Positions 18,185 to 24,853 of a stretch of DNA of 61,176 bases are shown here, piece by piece. Below the pieces are notes generated by a model that worked only from the letters and a program-made list of their open reading frames with translations, was not told the DNA's origin and searched no databases. How positions within the stretch are numbered: the first letter of the stretch is position 1; each line of letters opens with the position of its first letter. Source of the stretch: CAZHLD01 sp964533185 (GTDB lineage Bacteria > Acidobacteriota > Terriglobia > Acidiferrales > UBA7541); contig CAZHLD010000010.1 in NCBI GenBank assembly GCA_964533185.1, positions 1 to 61,176 of the forward strand, in the 5' to 3' direction. The position numbers and the translations under genes are program-made.

Positions 18185-18212
18185 TTGAAATTTCTAACTC
18201 TTCTGCTAGATA
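18185..18212 (+). promoter_or_regulatory. candidate promoter of the TIR/beta-helix gene
   Basis: TTGAAA at 18185-18190 and TAGATA at 18207-18212 are spaced by 16 bases in an AT-rich patch, giving a leader of about 33 bases before the ATG at 18252. It lies inside the direct-repeat-bounded segment, so the cassette carries its own promoter. Confidence 0.45.
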
Positions 18213-18251
18213 GATAACCTGTAAGAACGGCTTCAACTCGGTCGAAACCAA

Positions 18252-19961
18252 ATGAAGCTACAACCAATAGCCTTCCTGAGCTACGTGCGCTTCGACGACA
18301 AGCACGATGAAGGACGGATCACGAAGTTTCGTGAGCGGTTGAGTCAAGAGGTGCGGATGCAGACTGGGGAGGAGTTCCCAATCTTCCAGGACCGAAATGA
18401 CATCCGCTGGGGTCAGAATTGGAAAGAGCGCATCGAAGAATCAGTCGATGGGTCAACTTTTCTCATCGCCATTCTTACGCCTAGCTTCTTTCGCAGCAAA
18501 TATTGCAGGGAAGAAACAGAAAGATTTCTAGAACGTGAGAAACGGTTGAACCGAAACGACCTGATCCTGCCCGTCTATTATGTGGACTGCCCCCTGCTCA
18601 ATGACGAGGCCAAACGGGCCACGGATAGGCTTGCTCAGATCCTTTCCAGTCGGCAAGCTATCAACTGGCGTGAGCTCCGCTTCAAGTCTACTAATTCCCC
18701 GAAGATGCGGAAAAGCCTAGAAGGGCTTGCAATACAAATCCGAGATGCACTTGAACGCGTGTTGCCGACTATTGAGTCTGGCCAAGAGACAGCGGCCAGT
18801 GGCTCTGAGTCGAGAGTGCCTGAGAGTTTGGCAGTAGTGGAGACCGCAGTAGCAACCCCTAAGGCGGAGCCACGTACGAGGACAGTTGACGCAATGCTTC
18901 GCGGAGATCACGCATCCATTTCAGAGGCCATTAAGACGGCTGCACCTGGAGAACGAATTCTGGTGCGTCCCGGTCTCTATCAGGAGGGGTTAGTCATGGA
19001 CAAACAGCTGGAAATCATCGGGGATGGCGTTGCCGGTGACGTCGTGGTCCAAGCGACAGGCGCCGCAGCACTTCTGTTCAAGACGACCATGGGACAGGTG
19101 ACCAACTTGACGCTCAGGCAGATGGGGGGAGAGGGTAAGTGGTACGCGGTGGACATTGCCCAGGGACGGCTGGAGTTGGAAAAATGCGACATCAGTAGCC
19201 AAAGCCTTTCGTGCGTTGCCATCCACGCAGGCGCGGACCCGCGACTTCGCGAGAACAGCATACACGGAGGAAAGCAGAATGGCGTTTTTGTCTATGAGAA
19301 CGGCCAAGGAACGCTAGAAGACAACGATATCTTTGGCAATTCACTTGCTGGCGTGGAGATCAAGACCGGTGGCAATCCGACTCTGCGGCGCAATAAACTC
19401 CACGACGGAAAAGCAAGCGGCGTTTTTGTCCACGACAACGGCCAGGGAACGCTTGAGGATAACGATATCTTCGCTAACGGCCTTGCTGGGGTGGCGATCA
19501 AGACCGGTGGCAATCCGACTCTCCGGCGCAATAAGGTCCACGACGGAAAAGCAAGCGGCGTTTTTGTCTATGACAACGGCCAGGGAACGCTTGAGGATAA
19601 CGATATCTTCGGCAATGCATTCAGCGGAGTGGAAATCAAGACCGGTGGCAATCCGACTCTGCGGCGCAATAAGGTCCACGACGGAAAATCAGCCGGCGTT
19701 TATGTCCAGGAGAACGGCCAGGGCACGCTCGAGGATAACGATATCTTCGCCAATTCTAATGCTGGCGTGTTGATCAGAACCGGTGGCAATCCGACTCTGC
19801 GGCGCAACCGGATCAGCAAGAATGTGTACGAAGCAATTTGGATTTATGACAAGGGCGGCGGAACGTTCGAGGACAACGATCTACGCGACAATCAAAGAGG
19901 CGCGTGGGATATTGCGCGCGGGTGCAAGTCAAAGGTAAAGCGAGTTCGCAACGTCGAATAG
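18252..19961 (+). CDS. TIR-domain protein with C-terminal right-handed beta-helix repeats
   Basis: A 569-residue fusion. Residues about 5-150 form a TIR domain: AFLSYVRFDD at strand A, FQDRNDIRWGQNWKERIEES, then LTPSFFRSKYCREETERF, where Glu88 occupies the position of the catalytic glutamate in NAD-cleaving bacterial TIRs. A low-complexity linker (about 175-210) leads to a beta-helix from about 211 to the end, with unit GNPTLRRNKxHDGKxSGV repeated every 46 residues. Base composition is more AT-rich than neighbours, and the ribosome-binding site is weak. TIR proteins often act in antiphage defence; the beta-helix could be a sensor or scaffold. The function is inferred. Confidence 0.88.
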   Translation: MKLQPIAFLSYVRFDDKHDEGRITKFRERLSQEVRMQTGEEFPIFQDRNDIRWGQNWKERIEESVDGSTFLIAILTPSFFRSKYCREETERFLEREKRLNRNDLILPVYYVDCPLLNDEAKRATDRLAQILSSRQAINWRELRFKSTNSPKMRKSLEGLAIQIRDALERVLPTIESGQETAASGSESRVPESLAVVETAVATPKAEPRTRTVDAMLRGDHASISEAIKTAAPGERILVRPGLYQEGLVMDKQLEIIGDGVAGDVVVQATGAAALLFKTTMGQVTNLTLRQMGGEGKWYAVDIAQGRLELEKCDISSQSLSCVAIHAGADPRLRENSIHGGKQNGVFVYENGQGTLEDNDIFGNSLAGVEIKTGGNPTLRRNKLHDGKASGVFVHDNGQGTLEDNDIFANGLAGVAIKTGGNPTLRRNKVHDGKASGVFVYDNGQGTLEDNDIFGNAFSGVEIKTGGNPTLRRNKVHDGKSAGVYVQENGQGTLEDNDIFANSNAGVLIRTGGNPTLRRNRISKNVYEAIWIYDKGGGTFEDNDLRDNQRGAWDIARGCKSKVKRVRNVE

Positions 19962-19997
19962 TGGGCCTATTTGCCGAGGAAATAAGCCTCTCTGAAT
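19308..19997 (+). repeat. 138-bp in-frame tandem repeats in the TIR/beta-helix gene
   Basis: Unit starts at 19308, 19446, 19584, 19722 and 19860 are exactly 138 bases (46 codons) apart. The first four units are nearly identical at DNA level, for example GGCAATCCGACTCTGCGGCG in each; the fifth is degenerate and truncated. High nucleotide identity implies recent duplication or gene conversion. Confidence 0.9.
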
Positions 19998-20058
19998 CGC
20001 CGAAACTGAACCTGAAGAAAAAAACGTGCTTTGATTGCCGAAGGCTGATTGCTGGTCT

Positions 20059-21336
20059 CTACGCACTCGCCGACGTGGTCTTCGGTTTGGTTTCCGCTCT
20101 GAAGGACTCCACCTGTTCGACGCGGCCGGCGGAGTAGCGGAAGCGCTCGAGCTGGGCGGCTTCGAGGCCGCGGCGCGTCAGCACCTCGACCGAGCTTGCA
20201 CCGTTTGACGCCGCGGCCATCTCGGCCTCGGCGCGGTCGAGCTCTTCGACCGACGCGTATAGAGCGGGCGTGCGCGGCATGAACACCGGGCAGCAGTCGT
20301 GGAAGGGCTCAGCGGAGATGTCGTGCGTGCCAATCTTGCGCGCCAGTGCGAGGATTTCGAGTTTGTCGTCGCCGGCCAGCGGCCGGAAGACGGGCAGCTT
20401 CGAAGCCGCGCCGACGGCGACCATGTTTTGCAGCGTCTGCGACGCCACCTGCGCCAGGCTGTCGCCGGTGATGAGCGCCTGTGCGTGGTCGCGGTAAGCG
20501 AGCTGTTCCGCGATGCGCAGCATCAGCCGCCGATAAAGCAGTACGCGGTACGTCTCCGGCGCCCACTGCACGATTTCGCGCTGCAGCGGCTCAAACGGGA
20601 CGAGGTAGAGTTTCGCGGTGAGCTGGTACGGCACCAGCTTCCGCGCCAGCTCGCGCGCCACGTGAACGGACGATTCCCCCGGCCGCGCCCCCCCTCCCCA
20701 GAAGTGCACAAACGTGATGTGCGCGCCGCGCTTCATCATCTTGTACGCGGCCACGGCTGAATCGAACCCTCCCGAGAGCAGGCACATCATCCGCCCGCCC
20801 GAGTTGGCTGGCAGGCCGCCCGGTCCGGCGATCTTCCGCGCATAAACCAGCGCCGGCCCAGGCGGGATCTCGATCCGGCAGGTGAGTTCGGGCGAGTCCA
20901 GGTTGACGCGCACGTCGCGGCCAGCCTCCCGCAGCCGCTCCAGCAGGTAGCGCCCAACCACCTGCTCGATCTCCATCACCGGCACGGGGAACGACTTGTC
21001 GCTGCGCTTGGCGCGCACGGCAAAGCTCGAAAACTTCTCCGGCTCGATTTCGTCCCACGCAGCGTGGCAGATGGCGTCCATGTCGCGCTCGACGCGCCGC
21101 GCCACGGCGAAGTAGGCCACGCCCAGCACGCGCGCCAGCCGGGCCACGGCCTCCTCGACCCGCGCGCAATCGCCCAGCTCGATAATCATCCGGTCGCCCG
21201 GCCGCGCGATGCGCTCGACGCCCATGTCTTCGAGCGAGCGCTCGAGCGCCTGCCTGAGCTTGGCCAGAAAAAAGTTGCGGTTCCGGCCCTTCAGCCAGAG
21301 CTCATGGTAGTGGACGACGATGACCGGCTTTGCCAT
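20059..21336 (-). CDS. thiI: tRNA 4-thiouridine synthase ThiI, short form
   Basis: A 425-residue protein: N-terminal ferredoxin-like and THUMP domains (VIVVHYHELWLKGRNRNFF onward), then a PP-loop adenylation domain with SGGFDSAV, and a conserved HDCCPVFMPRTPALYAS segment carrying the catalytic-region cysteines. It activates U8 of tRNA for sulphur transfer and can support thiazole formation. It lacks the C-terminal rhodanese domain, as in many bacteria, so an IscS-like donor must act directly. The start is the ATG at 21336; upstream residues in the longer frame are not family-like. Its last codons contain the right copy of the 16-bp repeat. Confidence 0.93.
   Translation of the reverse strand: MAKPVIVVHYHELWLKGRNRNFFLAKLRQALERSLEDMGVERIARPGDRMIIELGDCARVEEAVARLARVLGVAYFAVARRVERDMDAICHAAWDEIEPEKFSSFAVRAKRSDKSFPVPVMEIEQVVGRYLLERLREAGRDVRVNLDSPELTCRIEIPPGPALVYARKIAGPGGLPANSGGRMMCLLSGGFDSAVAAYKMMKRGAHITFVHFWGGGARPGESSVHVARELARKLVPYQLTAKLYLVPFEPLQREIVQWAPETYRVLLYRRLMLRIAEQLAYRDHAQALITGDSLAQVASQTLQNMVAVGAASKLPVFRPLAGDDKLEILALARKIGTHDISAEPFHDCCPVFMPRTPALYASVEELDRAEAEMAAASNGASSVEVLTRRGLEAAQLERFRYSAGRVEQVESFRAETKPKTTSASA
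20066..20081. repeat. 16-bp direct repeat, right copy
   Basis: Identical to 18066-18081. Here the repeat is within the last codons of the leftward thiI gene, so one copy lies in each of the two genes flanking the TIR cassette. Confidence 0.75.
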
Positions 21337-21674
21337 GCAGTCAGTTTCTCCACGCGAACAGCTTTGGGTTCCAAGTATAACACCGGGCGATTCAGCCCCG
21401 TATTTCTGCGCTTTCTCCGCCGCGCACGTCCGCACCTGCAACCGATGTTTTCCTTTTTGCGTAATCACCCATGAAGGACATGTGGCGCGAAACTTACACT
21501 CCCGTAACCTGTAGGAAACATCGCGTAACGGATACTAGACGCCGCCTCTTCAGGGGCGTATATCCGAACTCACGTCCCTGCGGCGCGGCCCGCAGATTAA
21601 AGACCAGGCGACCTGGAGCCGCTCGCGCGCATCGAATCTTTCGTGCGTGCCCGAACTGGAAGGAGCGGGACACC
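21337..21674. other. intergenic region upstream of thiI
   Basis: About 340 bases between the divergent thiI and L13e-like genes. A GGAGAAA ribosome-binding sequence for thiI lies close to 21346. Nothing else was recognised; the open frame from 21471 is arginine-rich and not protein-like before 21675. Confidence 0.4.
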
Positions 21675-21947
21675 ATGTGGGATAAGCGAGACTGGCAACA
21701 CTTCTTTGAGCTGACTCGCCGGCCGTGGCGCCGGATGCGGCCTCCCCGCCCGATCTATCCTACCGGCTCGAACCGCGTTCTGCCGGCCGTAGGCTTCAGC
21801 CTGGCCGAGTTGGACGACGCCGGCATCAACCTCGATCTCGCCGAGCGCCTGGGCCTGCCAGTGGACGCCAGCCGTGTGGGCGCCTACGGCCCCAACGTCT
21901 CCACGCTGCGCGATTTTGTCCGCTCGGCCCGCCAGCCGGCCGGATAG
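21675..21947 (+). CDS. small protein resembling ribosomal protein L13e
   Basis: A 90-residue basic protein. The central part, VGFSLAELDDAGINLDLAER followed by LGLPVDASR, matches the conserved core of archaeal/eukaryotic L13e (a GFSLEELKAAGI...A..IGI.VDPRR pattern). The N-terminus is Trp/Arg-rich (WQHFFELTRRPWRRMRPPRP). An AAGGAG ribosome-binding site lies about 10 bases before the ATG at 21675. L13e is not part of the standard bacterial ribosome, so a ribosome-associated or RNA-binding role is possible but unproven. The resemblance is from memory of the family consensus. Confidence 0.65.
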   Translation: MWDKRDWQHFFELTRRPWRRMRPPRPIYPTGSNRVLPAVGFSLAELDDAGINLDLAERLGLPVDASRVGAYGPNVSTLRDFVRSARQPAG

Positions 21948-22026
21948 TACCGGCCTGGTACCGCGGGTACCTCTGTACCACTTGACGCCGAAAAATCTTT
22001 GGGTAAACTGTCTTTTGCACTTTGGT

Positions 22027-22311
22027 ATGTTGCACGAAGAACCAGCCACGAACGAAAGCCCGCGCGAACTGGAACTCCCCCAGCGCGAAGCTGCATTTTT
22101 CTACGGACTCTTCCTGCGTGGCCACTCTCCCGACCAGCTCCGCCGCGATATCGAAGTCCCGCCCGCCGTGCTGGCCAAATGGCACCGCGAAGCCCAACAC
22201 GAGCCCGGCTTCCGCGATATCTTCGAGCGCATCGTTGAGTACCGCCGCCACGTGTTGGCCATCTTCGATACCCTCATCGGCTTCGACGCCCACACCCAGC
22301 GCCTGCAGTAG
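22027..22311 (+). CDS. hypothetical small helical protein
   Basis: A 94-residue, mostly alpha-helical acidic protein with LPQREAAFFYGLFLRGHSPDQ and a following VPPAVLAKWHREA that looks like a helix-turn-helix of the terminase-small-subunit or transposase kind. It has no membrane segment. It lies 80 bases after the L13e-like gene and just before tRNA-Asn. The ATG at 22027 is chosen because upstream codons in the frame overlap the L13e-like gene. Function unknown; DNA binding is only a suggestion. Confidence 0.6.
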   Translation: MLHEEPATNESPRELELPQREAAFFYGLFLRGHSPDQLRRDIEVPPAVLAKWHREAQHEPGFRDIFERIVEYRRHVLAIFDTLIGFDAHTQRLQ

Positions 22312-22419
22312 CTTTCAGCCCTCAGCAATCAGCCATCAGCTTTCAGATTGCAGCGCTCAGTTGCCAGTCGCAGTATCTGGCTTCCAACTTCTCACTTCCA
22401 ACCTCTGACCTCCAGTGAA
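22312..22419. repeat. low-complexity CAGC/TTCAGC imperfect repeat tract
   Basis: Roughly 100 bases made of drifting short units such as CAGCAATCAGCCATCAGC and CTTCCAACTTCTCACTTCC. Similar word-like tracts recur in intergenic DNA near 42935-42990, 45895-45940, 51695-51780, 55680-55760 and 60512-60600. Confidence 0.5.
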
Positions 22420-22448
22420 TTGACACTCCCGAACGCCTTCGCTACACT
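22420..22448 (+). promoter_or_regulatory. promoter of tRNA-Asn
   Basis: TTGACA at 22420-22425 and TACACT at 22443-22448 with a 17-base spacer sit 44 bases upstream of the mature tRNA 5' end, a normal distance for a tRNA transcript. Confidence 0.7.
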
Positions 22449-22492
22449 GGCTTCCGCCTGAGCACCGACCGTTTTCCTCTGTGTTGCTCCGC

Positions 22493-22567
22493 TCCCCGGT
22501 AGCTCAATGGTAGAGCATTCGGCTGTTAACCGAAGGGTTGCTAGTTCGAATCTAGCCCGGGGAGCCA
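22493..22567 (+). tRNA. tRNA-Asn (anticodon GUU)
   Basis: A complete cloverleaf. The acceptor TCCCCGG at 22493 pairs with CCGGGGA at 22557-22563. The anticodon stem TTCGG/CCGAA encloses CTGTTAA with GTT at 22525-22527, and the T-arm carries GTTCGAATC. The CCA end is encoded. The 26 bases at 22516-22541 recur exactly at 26582-26607 in a 5'-truncated second copy, with different but compensating T-stem bases, marking this tRNA as an integration site. Confidence 0.95.
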
Positions 22568-23019
22568 AATTCCTTTTCTCCAGGAATTCGGGTCCTTTCC
22601 GTGCCTCGCTTTTTCCTGAAAATGCCCTTCGGTCGTCTGCCTAAAAGTAGCTCGTTCGAATCCAGTCTTGGAGATGACGTGCCTTCTTGATTCGCGCAGG
22701 AGGTCATGCGAAACCGTGGACGAAAGGGAGAGGCGAATCGCGGCTTTCTCGCCGTCGCTTTTCGCCACCTTTACACGGCACTGACTCAAGGTTTGCTGCG
22801 TTTGCCTGCGAGCAGCTCCCAAGAAGTTGAGAGCTATCAAATCCCGAGCGAGAACTCGGCCTTGCGAGCTCTCCCTTGATCTTCGCAAACCGGCCGTGGA
22901 GCCGGTCATCCCGCGCTTGACTTTTATTAACGATACAATTAAAGTCCCGGATAAATAATGGGCATAATGCATCTTTCTTCGCGTGGGGTCCTTCGATCCC
23001 GTCGGGTGGGTGGCCCTTC
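22568..23019. other. intergenic left arm of the tRNA-Asn island
   Basis: About 450 bases with no credible gene; the leftward frames here are disordered and end in tRNA antisense. A candidate promoter for the three-gene operon is TTGACT at 22917-22922 and TAAAGT at 22940-22945 (17-base spacer). Confidence 0.45.
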
Positions 23020-23976
23020 ATGGAAACTGATTTAAGTTCGACCGGCGCGGCGATCCCGAAGACGTTTGTGTCCAATTTCTGCGTCTTCCTTCTCTTCGGC
23101 GCACTGGCGCTTGGATGGTGCTATCGCTACACCGAGTGGATTGAGATTATTGGCGGTTTCCTTTCCCTGGCAGGAATCCTTTCCTGGCTGGCATTCGTGC
23201 TAAAAGTCATTCCTGAGAAACGCATGGAAGAATTCCAGACGTGGGCGGACGAGAGAATCTTCAACAACTCGCGCGCCAAGTGGCTTGTGATGGGCCTGCT
23301 GGTCATTGGAGTGGCTGGCGCGAGTCTTCTGGGCACGGTGCAAGTGACCTGGCTGGCCGGCGAAGGGAACCGCTCGGTGTGGATCCACAGAGCGGACAAA
23401 TCGGAGGGGGAGGCAGTTCCGTTGATGGCGGACGGAGTGGTGCGCCGCCTGTTCCTGACGTTCTGGACGCATCCGCCAAAAGTCCGAGTGAAGGTGAGCG
23501 GTTTTCCGGACCGCACCGCCGAACTCAGACCTTGGCAACGCTACGAATTGAAGGTTTCGGATTCGTTCTACCGTCCGGTTGTGCTGTTCCGGCCAACGGT
23601 GGATTTATTGAACATGTTGCGCAACGAACCGATGAGTTTGTCGGTGAAAGTTGACTCGCAGTCTTGGATGATTCCCCAATATGATGGGCGGTCTCTGTGG
23701 ATTGGGTGTGACTCGGATGTGGAAGTTCCCGAGGCGAAGCGGGAGGTCTGGCGCGCGATCTTGGCTGCAGCGGGCCAGGCCGAAACCTCGCACTATTGGG
23801 TGCATCCGCTGACGCTGACCAACCCGATTCCGGACTTGCATCCGGGACAAACTATTGAGGTGGCGCTGCTCCGTGAGGATCGCAGCGCCTATGCGTCGCG
23901 GAAGTTTGCCGTGCTGCCGGCTCCGGACCGACACGCATTTCCGCAGGAGGAGAACCTCGATGTACCGAAACACTAG
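23020..23976 (+). CDS. three-TM protein with exported C-terminal domain (island gene 1)
   Basis: A 318-residue protein of unknown family. Hydrophobic helices lie at about 18-36, 41-62 and 88-108. A soluble mainly beta domain (about 112-318) follows and would lie outside the cytoplasm if the N-terminus is inside. It contains WTHPPKVRVKVSGFPDRTAELRPW and a Trp-rich middle. The gene has no strong ribosome-binding site at its ATG. It overlaps the next gene by 17 bases. Together the three island genes look like one envelope module, but no known function can be given. Confidence 0.8.
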   Translation: METDLSSTGAAIPKTFVSNFCVFLLFGALALGWCYRYTEWIEIIGGFLSLAGILSWLAFVLKVIPEKRMEEFQTWADERIFNNSRAKWLVMGLLVIGVAGASLLGTVQVTWLAGEGNRSVWIHRADKSEGEAVPLMADGVVRRLFLTFWTHPPKVRVKVSGFPDRTAELRPWQRYELKVSDSFYRPVVLFRPTVDLLNMLRNEPMSLSVKVDSQSWMIPQYDGRSLWIGCDSDVEVPEAKREVWRAILAAAGQAETSHYWVHPLTLTNPIPDLHPGQTIEVALLREDRSAYASRKFAVLPAPDRHAFPQEENLDVPKH

Positions 23977-24844
23977 ACCACCCTGTCGTGTTTGTGGCCG
24001 CTTCATCCTGTTGGCCGTCGCTGGGCTTTGCTTTGGTTCGCGAGCGGCGGCACAAGCACCGTTGCCTGTTTACGTAGCGTTTGAATTTCAAGAGCCCAGC
24101 ATTGCCACGAAGCTGTCCGATTCCGCACGCGAAGCCAAACAAAAGGAGATGACGGGCCGCCTCGCCACGAAACTTCTTTCTCGGTTTCCTTTTTGGAGTT
24201 TTCAGAGCGGCGGACCGACCGATTACCCGCGTATGCAAGTCTGGCTGGAGAAGCATTCCCAGGACGAGTGGCATGTGCATCTGAAGCTCTTGATGCAACA
24301 AAACCCCCCAGAAGCCGGCCGCTGGCAGATCCAGCTTTACGCGCCGGGAGAAATCGCACGACGCGGCTTTCCCCCGACGGTGCAGTTGCTGGACGAGATC
24401 GCGAGGAGATTCGAAGAGTACCTAGCAGAGCAGAGCAGCAACGATATCTTGGAAAAGCTGGAACAGACCGCTCCGTTGAGTATGGAAATCGCGCAACTGC
24501 CGCTTTCACCGCAGCCGCCTCAGCGCGCGCTGGCGGTCCTGCCTCTACAGTGGGATAAGTTCTGCGGGCTGGCTTCCTCGGAGTTTGTCATCAGCGCACG
24601 TTGGAGCCAGGGGCGCGTTTGGATCACTTCCAAGGCCACCGGTGAATCCGCGGACTACAAGCCGGACAATCCGCAATTCCAAGGGCTTCAGATCGAACAC
24701 ATCGAATGGAGTCCGCAAACCGGGCCGCCCGAAAGAATCGCGGACCATCTGCAACACTTCGGGCAACTCACACAAGTGGTGGTGAGAATCAAGCGGTTCA
24801 CGCTCGATCCCGCGTCCTGTCAGGGTGTGCCGCTTGTTCAGTAG
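23960..24844 (+). CDS. secreted protein of unknown function (island gene 2)
   Basis: A 294-residue protein with a signal peptide (FILLAVAGLCFGSRAAAQA, cleavage near residue 30) and no further membrane helix. The mature part begins PLPVYVAFEFQEPSIA and contains an internal QRALAVLPLQWDKFCGLA strand region. The ATG at 23960 has a near-perfect GGAGGAG ribosome-binding site and lies inside the 3' end of gene 1, arguing for coupled expression. It is probably periplasmic. No family is recognised. Confidence 0.8.
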   Translation: MYRNTRPPCRVCGRFILLAVAGLCFGSRAAAQAPLPVYVAFEFQEPSIATKLSDSAREAKQKEMTGRLATKLLSRFPFWSFQSGGPTDYPRMQVWLEKHSQDEWHVHLKLLMQQNPPEAGRWQIQLYAPGEIARRGFPPTVQLLDEIARRFEEYLAEQSSNDILEKLEQTAPLSMEIAQLPLSPQPPQRALAVLPLQWDKFCGLASSEFVISARWSQGRVWITSKATGESADYKPDNPQFQGLQIEHIEWSPQTGPPERIADHLQHFGQLTQVVVRIKRFTLDPASCQGVPLVQ

Positions 24845-24853
24845 GAGGATCCC

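Noticed and set aside
19308..19997. Regular repeats considered as a CRISPR array
   Set aside because: The unit is 138 bases, in frame with the protein, with no short repeat-spacer alternation.
22640..22680. Possible third tRNA fragment (GTTCGAATCC T-arm-like string) inside the island
   Set aside because: Only a T-loop-like string is present; no acceptor or anticodon pairing could be built, so chance or deep decay is as likely.
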